Shown here piece after piece: positions 9,137 through 16,845 of a stretch of 25,003 nucleotides of DNA. Position 1 is the first letter of the stretch. Each line of letters starts with the position of its first letter. A program made the position numbers and the translations under genes. The stretch is from an uncultured Bacteroides sp. (GTDB taxonomy: Bacteria > Bacteroidota > Bacteroidia > Bacteroidales > Bacteroidaceae), in the NCBI GenBank assembly GCA_900544075.1, contig UQTJ01000042.1, positions 1 to 25,003 of the forward strand, written 5' to 3'. The notes beneath the pieces were generated by a model that did not search any database, was not told the origin of the DNA, and saw nothing but the letters and a program-made list of their open reading frames with translations.

Positions 9137-11722
9137 TTAAAACTTTACAACTGTTTTATATCCATCATATAATATTTCGCGTTCAGATATTCCATTTTTA
9201 GATATAAGGATCACTTTTATATTTCTCCCCTCTCTTCTATTACCAAACTTTCCACTTTTATCAAAAATGGTAAATACCCTTTTCTTGTTGTTCCACTTCA
9301 TCTTTATCTCACTAAATAGTCCAGACTCATAATCATAGTTATTACCATTATCTTCATAAAGACAAAATTCGCCATCAGCGCCATTGAAGATACGTATTTC
9401 AAGATCTGTCCCTGACAATGATGAAGTAGTAGTAAGTTCAGGCGATAAAGGAATAATGCTACCTGCACACACAAAGGCTGGAATATTTTCTATTGAAACT
9501 CCCGTTTCATACCACCCATTATTGCTAGCATAACTATTGTCACGAAAATCATACCATCCACCTTCTGTTTCGGGTAAATAGACACTCATCTTGCTCATTG
9601 CGGGTTCCAAAACAGGAGCAACCAACAATGAACGACCGAACATATACTGATATTTCAATGACAGTGCAGTTTCATCTGTAACAAAATCCATCACCAAAGG
9701 CCGCATGATGGTTCCACCACGGAATGTTATATCTGCAGCACAAGAATAAATATAAGGGAGCAATGAATAACGTAACGAAAGAGCCTTACGGGATATTCGC
9801 ATAACATCTTCACCATAATTCCAAAACTCTGTATTACTCATATATCCATGCACACGCATTAACGGCAGATAGACAGAAGTCTGCAACCATCTCAAAAATC
9901 TTTCATGATAGCTTTTATCTGTATATTGATTAGAAGGACGGAAAAATCCTCCTGCATCATATGTCCACCAAGGTAATCCACACACAGATATACCTAACCC
10001 GGCTACAATCTGACGTTTAAGGGTTTCCCAATCATTACCGACATCACCCGACCATGTGGCTACCCCATAACGTTGTATACCGGGGAAAGCACTTCTTGTA
10101 AAAAGCATCGCACGTTTATTGTCAATATCACGACGGAATCCTTCATAGACAGCCTTATTAACAATCAGCGGATAAGCATTTCTAAACATCTCTCCCGGAT
10201 ATTTTCCATCACAGACCTTACGATCCAAAAGGTCATCATTCTCCGGTTCAGTAGCATCCAGCCACAAAGCATCTATATTGTATCTGCCAACAAGACTATC
10301 GCGCATATTGGTCCAATAATAATCAGCTGCATTCTTATTGAAAAAATCTACCCATTGGGTACCGTTTATATAATAACCTTTTTGCGAGAAATCCTTACCT
10401 AGATATGAAGAGGGATCTATCTTTGACCATATTGACAGCATAAATTTCATATCCATTTTATGCAGGCTGTCAGTCATCTCTGCCGGAGAGGGATAAAACT
10501 CTTCATCGAAACACATCGCGTTCCATCCGTATTTACCCCAATACTGCCAATCTTGCACTATCATATCAACAGGTAAAGATTCTTTTCTAAAACGGTTTGC
10601 TACATCCAGCAGTTCTGATTGTGAATGAAAACGCTCGCGGCAATGTATATATCCCAATGCCCACAAAGGCATCATTGGTATGCCACCCGTTACTTCACGA
10701 TAAGATGTTATAACTTCGTCAGGTGTACCAGCAAAAAAGGTATAATCAATACCATTTGATACAGGCGAGCTGAACACCGTTGTATTGTCTACTTTTCTGT
10801 AATATACTTTAGGTGAATCTTCCTTAGTCAGTTCTGAAACAAGTTTATGACGTCCTTCCGAGAGTTCCACTATCACAGATGTTGTTGGAGGAAGCCACAA
10901 ATTATTCATATCAATCACAGTACTGCCATCTATTACAAGATTATGTTTGCGAGCCATCCTACTACCTACGTCAAGCATCAATGAATAGCGTCCAGATTCT
11001 TTAATATCCAATTCTGCCGTAAAAATATTACTTCGGCGAACCTCCGTAACACCACCGGTAGTAGAAGTTACATTTACTGTTGTTGTTTTTCCAGCAATAT
11101 CACTTCGTGTCATTTCTACAAAATCATCACAAGGATTAAAGTCTGTAAGTCCATAGTTATTCCACATCAATCCATATTCCTTATTCGACATAATAAAAGG
11201 GATTGATATCTGTGTATTGACCTGTGTAAGTCTTCTGGTAAGTCCGCGCACATCAAGATTATTGTCCTGGAACTGCCCCAGTCCGTAAAGATGTTCGTCT
11301 GCCGGAGAATGAAAACCTTGCTTAGATATATAAGTATTTTCATTCTGTACCTGTGACGTCTCAATTATAGATTCACTTTCAGACAATAACAATTTTCCGC
11401 CAGGTGACAAGAAACTGATTTTTCCATCTACAATCTCTATTGTCATGTCATCCAATGTTATAATGTCTTTACCTGAAGCTTTTTTCACCTTATATTTCGG
11501 CAATTTACCATCAACATACACCATTTCTGGAAGACTGTAAACCTTTCCTGAACTTTTAATAATTCTCACCACATTATCTGCCAAAGGCATTACATAAATT
11601 GTATCTTTATTATCGCCATATGAAAAGACCAAATCTTCCTTTTTATTATTACAGTTAACGCATTCCGCTAAAACCGTATAATCATAAAAGAGTAAAATAA
11701 ATGCAACTAAAAAAATCTTCAT
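9137..11722 (-). CDS. GH31 family glycosidase with inserted PA14-like domain
   Basis: A secreted 861-residue retaining alpha-glycosidase with signal peptide (about 1-19). The nucleophile is D489 in LWLDATEPE and the acid/base is D560 in WSGDVGNDW. Compared with the GH31 at 4405-6858, it carries about 115 extra residues (roughly 205-320) inserted between WNNYGLTDF and NGIDYTFF in the N-terminal domain. The insert has beta-sandwich features (AELDIKESGRYSL, LVIDG) resembling the PA14 domain known in bacterial GH31 alpha-xylosidases, where it extends the binding site for longer oligosaccharides. Alpha-xylosidase is the best guess; alpha-glucosidase or alpha-galactosidase are alternatives. The gene starts 74 bases after the upstream GH43-CBM6 gene and ends 10 bases before the esterase gene. 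Confidence 0.92.
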   Translation of the reverse strand: MKIFLVAFILLFYDYTVLAECVNCNNKKEDLVFSYGDNKDTIYVMPLADNVVRIIKSSGKVYSLPEMVYVDGKLPKYKVKKASGKDIITLDDMTIEIVDGKISFLSPGGKLLLSESESIIETSQVQNENTYISKQGFHSPADEHLYGLGQFQDNNLDVRGLTRRLTQVNTQISIPFIMSNKEYGLMWNNYGLTDFNPCDDFVEMTRSDIAGKTTTVNVTSTTGGVTEVRRSNIFTAELDIKESGRYSLMLDVGSRMARKHNLVIDGSTVIDMNNLWLPPTTSVIVELSEGRHKLVSELTKEDSPKVYYRKVDNTTVFSSPVSNGIDYTFFAGTPDEVITSYREVTGGIPMMPLWALGYIHCRERFHSQSELLDVANRFRKESLPVDMIVQDWQYWGKYGWNAMCFDEEFYPSPAEMTDSLHKMDMKFMLSIWSKIDPSSYLGKDFSQKGYYINGTQWVDFFNKNAADYYWTNMRDSLVGRYNIDALWLDATEPENDDLLDRKVCDGKYPGEMFRNAYPLIVNKAVYEGFRRDIDNKRAMLFTRSAFPGIQRYGVATWSGDVGNDWETLKRQIVAGLGISVCGLPWWTYDAGGFFRPSNQYTDKSYHERFLRWLQTSVYLPLMRVHGYMSNTEFWNYGEDVMRISRKALSLRYSLLPYIYSCAADITFRGGTIMRPLVMDFVTDETALSLKYQYMFGRSLLVAPVLEPAMSKMSVYLPETEGGWYDFRDNSYASNNGWYETGVSIENIPAFVCAGSIIPLSPELTTTSSLSGTDLEIRIFNGADGEFCLYEDNGNNYDYESGLFSEIKMKWNNKKRVFTIFDKSGKFGNRREGRNIKVILISKNGISEREILYDGYKTVVKF

Positions 11723-11796
11723 ATATTTTTACAAAGTAATCTATTTTAAGGTTATTTTTACGTAAGGAATACGCTTTAAATTTATGGAAGGAATTC

Positions 11797-13173
11797 TCAT
11801 TTAGAGAACTCCCACCAATCAAGATTAAATAATTTACAGCCTTTGCGGCCACGGAACACAAAATAGACATCATGCACTCCGGTAACAGCTGTTTTAACTT
11901 CACTATTAAAAGTTTTCCATTCTTCCCATCCACCTGTGGTCGGGATGTTGACTTCTGCAATCTTATTTCCTGCAATACTGTCTGTGCGTACTTCAATTGT
12001 ACCTCCACGCAAAGCACTGGCTGCAGTTATACGGAAAGATTTTGGTCCTTTCTTACCGAAGTCCACTTCTCTTACCTTTATATAATCACCATTGTGGATT
12101 TCAGAAATATAAAGCCCTGTCTTTGCATTTGGTTCAGACTTTACTCCCTCCGAGTAAGCAATTGTTTCAGCTTCAACTCTTCTGTAAGGATTAAATGCAG
12201 AAACAGGTTTTACTCCTTCTTTAGTCGCATTTATAATAGGGAAAGTGCCGTCCGAATTATATTTGAATTCCTCGATAGCTACAGAACGTCCGAATCCACC
12301 TCCACCGGGCAATTTACCGGTATGATAGAAGAAATACGAATTACCCTTGTAATCGGCTACACCACAATGATTAGTAAAGGCCCCTGTGTCCTGAAGTGGC
12401 ATAATCTCACCCATATATTTCCACGGTCCTTCAGGACTGTCACCCATAGAATATGCTATATGCTCAGGCACTCCACCCGCAGCATAGAGCAGATAGTATT
12501 TACCATTCCGCTTGTAGAACCAAGGTCCTTCTGTATATGTATCTTTATATTTCTGTCCCTTTATTCTCTTTTCAGGATTTGGTGCGCCAAAACTTTCAAC
12601 TGTCTGTTCCAGTTTCTTTACATCCCCCTTAATCGACACCATGTCCTCATTTAGTTCTGCAAAATAAATATTCGGATTTCCCCAATAAAGATATGCCCTG
12701 TCATCATCATCAATAAACACAGTCGGGTCTATAAAATCCCAATTCCCATCATACAACGGTTTTCCTATGGCATCGCGGAAAGGTCCAGTAGGACTATCTC
12801 CCACAGCTACTCCTATTGCCATAGCATTACTTAGTTTTGAGTGCAGACACACATACCAATAGAACTTACCGTTGCGCTCTATACACTGTGCAGCCCAGGC
12901 TCTGTCATCTGCCCAACTGAATGATTCTATAGCAAGCGGAGAACCATGATCTGTCCAGTTCACCATATCTGTAGTAGAATACACTCGCCATTCCTGCATC
13001 CAGAAGAAATCTGCTTTATCTTCATCATGTCCTGTATACATATATAAAGTATCATTATGCACAAGTGGTGCCGGATCGGTTGTAAACCATGTTTGTACTA
13101 CAGGATTCTGTGCTGCAGCACCAGATGCCAATGTTAAAGCCGCTAAAGCTAATATATTTTTCATTACTTCCAT
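11797..13173 (-). CDS. GH43 glycosidase with C-terminal CBM6-like domain (second copy)
   Basis: A secreted 458-residue enzyme with signal peptide ending near ASGAAAQ. The propeller (about 25-325) carries base D33 in TTDPAP, D149 in FIDPTVF and acid E215 in YTEGPWFY. A CBM6-like sandwich follows (about 331-457, starting YRRVEAET and ending LDWWEF). Probable alpha-L-arabinofuranosidase or beta-xylosidase; the sequence does not separate them. The start used here is the first ATG (13171-13173), but the ATG at residue 4 (13162-13164) gives an equally good signal peptide. It begins 2 bases after the GH97 stop. It shares order and fold with the GH43-CBM6 at 6884-8245, and each of the two precedes a GH31 gene. 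A 260-residue open frame on the other strand is a shadow of this gene. Confidence 0.92.
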   Translation of the reverse strand: MEVMKNILALAALTLASGAAAQNPVVQTWFTTDPAPLVHNDTLYMYTGHDEDKADFFWMQEWRVYSTTDMVNWTDHGSPLAIESFSWADDRAWAAQCIERNGKFYWYVCLHSKLSNAMAIGVAVGDSPTGPFRDAIGKPLYDGNWDFIDPTVFIDDDDRAYLYWGNPNIYFAELNEDMVSIKGDVKKLEQTVESFGAPNPEKRIKGQKYKDTYTEGPWFYKRNGKYYLLYAAGGVPEHIAYSMGDSPEGPWKYMGEIMPLQDTGAFTNHCGVADYKGNSYFFYHTGKLPGGGGFGRSVAIEEFKYNSDGTFPIINATKEGVKPVSAFNPYRRVEAETIAYSEGVKSEPNAKTGLYISEIHNGDYIKVREVDFGKKGPKSFRITAASALRGGTIEVRTDSIAGNKIAEVNIPTTGGWEEWKTFNSEVKTAVTGVHDVYFVFRGRKGCKLFNLDWWEFSK

Positions 13174-13175
13174 GA

Positions 13176-15143
13176 TTATAATTTTTTAGTTATTACTAAT
13201 CCTCCATTCTTTGGAATGGAAATCTTAAGTTCTTGTTTTTTATTTATTTTTATCTCCGAAGCTGTACCATTAAGTTTTGCATCATCTGAGTATAATGTTA
13301 CAGTTTCGCCGGCATTGAAGAAAGCAGAAAGATTCAAATTCAGTTTCAGAGTCTTGTCCTGAGCATTCACCCCGGAAATAATCCATTTATCGCCATGCTT
13401 GCGAGCCATTACCACATATTTGCCAGGATAACCATCAATGAACTTAACATCATCCCAAGTTGTAGGAACCTTTTTCATGAAGTCCACAGCCCAATCCGGC
13501 GCATCTGTCAAATTATTAGGTGCCATCGCAAAATGCTGTACAGGACTTTGGAAAAGGACAGCCGTAGCCAGTGCAAAGACATCAGAAGTAACCCTACGAC
13601 TGCCTCTTGGCTCATTGGCTGCACTATAATATTTGTTCAATGTACTTCCACCAAAATCCATACTACCCACAGTATTGCGTACAAACGGATGAATACATGC
13701 ATTGAAAGCTTCAGCATCGCAACTGCCCTGTGAGAAATTCATATTCTCGCTGGCAAGAACAGCCTCACTGGCCGCATAGTTTGGATACATTCTTTCCCAT
13801 CCTCTTGGAATTGTACAACCATGAAATATAACCAGCAATCCATAATCATTTGCATCAGCAAGTATATCTTCATAGAGTTTCATTGTCATTTGTTTGTCGC
13901 TACCTACGAAATCAACCTTAATACCCTTTATACCGATCTTCTGCATCCACTGCATTTCCTTTCTACGTTTTATAGTATTATCCATTTTGCCACGTGGTCC
14001 CTGAGGAGCATCATTCCAATAGCCGTTTGAGTTATACCACAAATAGAGACCTACATTCTTGGATTTTGCATAACGTGCAAGCTCCTCTACTTTCTCATAT
14101 CCAACCTGTGTATCCCATAAGGCATCAACAAGAACAGTTCGATATCCCATATCTGCACAAAAATCAATATATCGTTTTTGGTCATTAAAAGTCATGCTGC
14201 CATCACCGGCTATAATCCAACTCCATGTACCGCAACCATACTCTGCCGTATAGTCCTTTGAAGCTTCATACAAAGGTTCTACAACATCAAATGGGACAGT
14301 AGTCTCAACTATTGGAGCAAGAGTACTTCCCACAGTTATAGTCCTCCAAGGTGTCTTTCCCGGAAGTGCCATTCCCGGAGTTGAAGTTCCGTTGCCGTTG
14401 AATTCTCCCGGATTAGGGAATCCTATTTTATATGTATTACCGTTACCACCCATCAAATGTGATGCGCAATAATAACTGTCTACCCCTGTTTCTGAAACCA
14501 GTATCCATCCTTTATCTGAATTACGGAACAGACACGGGAAAGTATATCCTTCGCCCCATCCGTTGCTTCCTGTAGCAGCATCCAGTGTATATGGAGTTTC
14601 ATAACTTGGAGATGTTCTGGCAAAACCACCCATAGGTCCACTCTGAGGACAAAGGAAAGTTGTAGTTCCCTCAGGCATTGTAAATCCTGTAACCTCGTCT
14701 TCTACCACACAACATAGAGTATTGCCATCGGGATAAACCGTATATCGGAAAGCTACATCATTGTTTGAAACACTGAACTCCACATCGAACACCGTCTTAC
14801 CATCTTTCATAAATGGTATAACAGCCTTACAAGCACTATATTCAACATTGCTTTTCTTTATATTAGGAAGACTATACTCGCTTTCTACGTTAGCAGTTTT
14901 AAAGCCTTCTCCCATAAACAGTCCTGTAGTAAAATCGCCAATATTTGTCTTCATTCCAAGAGCAGACGCAGCAACAAACAATTCATTATCATATGTCACA
15001 CTATAAGTAGCTTTACCGTCTGAGTCCGAAACTACTACAACCAATTTTCCGTCAGGACTGGTTATTTTTCTTTCTGCAGCATTTACGCACATTCCCATGC
15101 ATATAAGCCAGCAGAACAACAAATGTTTTCTCATAATCTTCAA
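13176..15143 (-). CDS. GH97 family alpha-glycosidase, retaining type
   Basis: A secreted 655-residue enzyme; the signal peptide ends near CVNAAE. The GH97 architecture is visible: an N-terminal super-sandwich (about 25-290), a (beta/alpha)8 barrel (about 300-560) and a C-terminal sheet domain. The barrel motif GIKGIKVDF places an aspartate, D411, where retaining GH97 alpha-galactosidases have their nucleophile, rather than the glutamate-based inverting centre of SusB-type alpha-glucosidases. E460 in AASEAV is the likely acid/base. An alpha-galactosidase, or an enzyme for a related alpha-linked side-chain sugar, is therefore more likely than a starch enzyme. A second start at residue 4 (MRKHLL) is equally possible. 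A 79-bp gap to the upstream GH43 gene holds a -7-like element. The second GH97 of the locus (22286-24154) is a diverged paralogue. Confidence 0.93.
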   Translation of the reverse strand: MKIMRKHLLFCWLICMGMCVNAAERKITSPDGKLVVVVSDSDGKATYSVTYDNELFVAASALGMKTNIGDFTTGLFMGEGFKTANVESEYSLPNIKKSNVEYSACKAVIPFMKDGKTVFDVEFSVSNNDVAFRYTVYPDGNTLCCVVEDEVTGFTMPEGTTTFLCPQSGPMGGFARTSPSYETPYTLDAATGSNGWGEGYTFPCLFRNSDKGWILVSETGVDSYYCASHLMGGNGNTYKIGFPNPGEFNGNGTSTPGMALPGKTPWRTITVGSTLAPIVETTVPFDVVEPLYEASKDYTAEYGCGTWSWIIAGDGSMTFNDQKRYIDFCADMGYRTVLVDALWDTQVGYEKVEELARYAKSKNVGLYLWYNSNGYWNDAPQGPRGKMDNTIKRRKEMQWMQKIGIKGIKVDFVGSDKQMTMKLYEDILADANDYGLLVIFHGCTIPRGWERMYPNYAASEAVLASENMNFSQGSCDAEAFNACIHPFVRNTVGSMDFGGSTLNKYYSAANEPRGSRRVTSDVFALATAVLFQSPVQHFAMAPNNLTDAPDWAVDFMKKVPTTWDDVKFIDGYPGKYVVMARKHGDKWIISGVNAQDKTLKLNLNLSAFFNAGETVTLYSDDAKLNGTASEIKINKKQELKISIPKNGGLVITKKL

Positions 15144-15190
15144 TATTTTAAGTTTACAATAATTATATATAATACCTACCTATTAAAAAC

Positions 15191-15198
15191 CAAACATA
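15191..15198 (-). promoter_or_regulatory. Possible internal -7 element before the GH97 gene
   Basis: The minus strand reads TATGTTTG, matching TAnnTTTG, in the 79-bp gap upstream of the GH97 start and about 48 bases before the ATG. The nearest upstream TTG is at 16 bp, outside the usual 19-21, and no GTAACA pair is present. It may be a weak internal promoter or a chance match in an AT-rich gap. Confidence 0.3.
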
Positions 15199-15222
15199 TA
15201 ACTGTTATCATTATCAATGCGA

Positions 15223-16839
15223 TTATCTTATTCGTTTGTAATCAAAGAAATCAACATCCACATACCCTCCTTGTGATTTGGTAGCATAATTGAATATGGC
15301 ATATTTTGTACCCATAAAAAATCTTCTGTAGTCGAATACCATCCTGAAGTCATTACCTATCTTTTTCCAATTCTTATTGTCATAACTATAATAGAAAGAA
15401 GCTACATCCTTATTCAACCGGAAATCACCATCAATACGCAAATACACACAATATGATTCAAGTTCAACCTTCTCAATTATTTTTCTATCAATACCGGTCA
15501 CTTCTTTCTTCTCATCACTCAGACTAACGACTTCCGATTTCATGGTAAGATATTTTTTATCACCTTCGCATGACAAAGCAAGAATTCCAGCATCACCATT
15601 AAATGCGCTAAAACCGGCAACATCGCCATCCTTCATAGCTGAAATATCAAAAGAAACGACAGCTTCACAACGCGGACCTTCCATACGCTGAGTCAAAGTA
15701 TTTGGAGCAATGAATAAATTATCAACAACTCTTGCGGTCTTCAGTCGGAGATAACCTGGTCTTTCTTTCAAACTCCAACAAGAATCCACAGGATTATGAT
15801 TCCATTGCCAGTTCAGTTTAAGTCTGCTTTCATTAAAACTGTCACTCACCACCAGTCCTTCTGACTGATATCCTAATACTGGCTTTTTCATTACTTCCGG
15901 CACACGACCGTTTTCATCTCCGAGCATTGGCCATCCGTCAACCCAACGGCAAGGCATCACCGTAAGTACACGGCCCACACCACCTCTATCCTGGAAAATA
16001 ACTCCGTACCAATTACCATTACCATCGTCTACTATAGTACCTTGAGCCACATATGGAAATCCTCCAAGGGCATCCTCCAGTATAACACGTTTTTCATAAG
16101 GTCCGGCTATATTGTCGGCTCTATAACAAACCTGACGACGTTTGCCTCCTACCGGCCATGAAATCATTATCAGATAATATTTTCCATCGTGTTTTATCAC
16201 CCTGCTACCTTCAAGAAGCCCGTTTTCTTCACTATCACGTTCAAATACTTTTGTATCAAGCCCTCCTTCAAGTACTCCTGTCAAATCCGGCTTCAGTTCA
16301 CGCAACTGCCCTGTTCCGTAAAATACATACGTTCTACCATCATCATCAAAAAACAACGATGCATCATGAAAGTGTGGAGTGCGGGCCAGCAATGTCCATT
16401 TTCCTGCAGGATCATCCGTTGTATATACATATCCCCTATAAGGAGTATCATTAGGAGAGAAATAAGCATAAAACTTACCATTATTATATTTAAGAGAAGT
16501 AGCCCACTGTCCTCTACCATAAACAGTTCCGTCATTCAAATCATAAGAAGACTTATCATCAAGTTTGTCGTACAAATAATTAATAATCTTCCAATTAACC
16601 AAATCCTTAGAATGCATAATTGGTGCCCCTGGCATGAGATGCATAGTTGTGCTTACCATATAATAATCATCGCCTACACGAATTACGTCAGGATCAGGAA
16701 CATCCGCCCACAGAACAGGATTTGTAAAAGTACCGTCACCATTATCACTTGACTGTGCACCGACGTTACCGACAGACAAGCTACCAAGAGCCAAAACAAA
16801 AGAAAATAAAAGACTTTTTTTCATGGTTTTTATTGTCAT
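15223..16839 (-). CDS. GH43 glycosidase with C-terminal beta-sandwich (xylosidase/arabinofuranosidase type)
   Basis: A secreted 538-residue two-domain GH43. The propeller (about 35-330) carries catalytic base D49 in VPDPDV, D159 in FHDASLFFDDDG and acid E210 in LLEGSRV. A concanavalin-like beta-sandwich (about 345-538) follows, as in GH43 beta-xylosidases, where this module closes the active site. Likely beta-xylosidase or alpha-L-arabinofuranosidase on xylan-derived oligosaccharides. The first ATG (16837-16839) is annotated, but the ATG at residue 6 (16822-16824, MKKSLLFSF) gives the cleaner signal peptide, ending near NVGAQ. It follows the GH95 gene by only 6 bases. It belongs to a different GH43 branch from the two CBM6-bearing enzymes in the locus. 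Confidence 0.92.
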   Translation of the reverse strand: MTIKTMKKSLLFSFVLALGSLSVGNVGAQSSDNGDGTFTNPVLWADVPDPDVIRVGDDYYMVSTTMHLMPGAPIMHSKDLVNWKIINYLYDKLDDKSSYDLNDGTVYGRGQWATSLKYNNGKFYAYFSPNDTPYRGYVYTTDDPAGKWTLLARTPHFHDASLFFDDDGRTYVFYGTGQLRELKPDLTGVLEGGLDTKVFERDSEENGLLEGSRVIKHDGKYYLIMISWPVGGKRRQVCYRADNIAGPYEKRVILEDALGGFPYVAQGTIVDDGNGNWYGVIFQDRGGVGRVLTVMPCRWVDGWPMLGDENGRVPEVMKKPVLGYQSEGLVVSDSFNESRLKLNWQWNHNPVDSCWSLKERPGYLRLKTARVVDNLFIAPNTLTQRMEGPRCEAVVSFDISAMKDGDVAGFSAFNGDAGILALSCEGDKKYLTMKSEVVSLSDEKKEVTGIDRKIIEKVELESYCVYLRIDGDFRLNKDVASFYYSYDNKNWKKIGNDFRMVFDYRRFFMGTKYAIFNYATKSQGGYVDVDFFDYKRIR

Positions 16840-16845
16840 TAGTGT

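Noticed and set aside
11872..12654. A 260-residue open frame on the plus strand
   Set aside because: It lies wholly inside and antisense to a GH43-CBM6 gene with intact catalytic motifs; it has no recognisable domain and a low-complexity Ser/Phe/Cys-rich composition typical of shadow frames.
16189..16752. A 187-residue open frame on the plus strand
   Set aside because: It is antisense to the GH43 gene at 15223-16839, Ile-rich, without a domain or signal; a shadow of the real gene.
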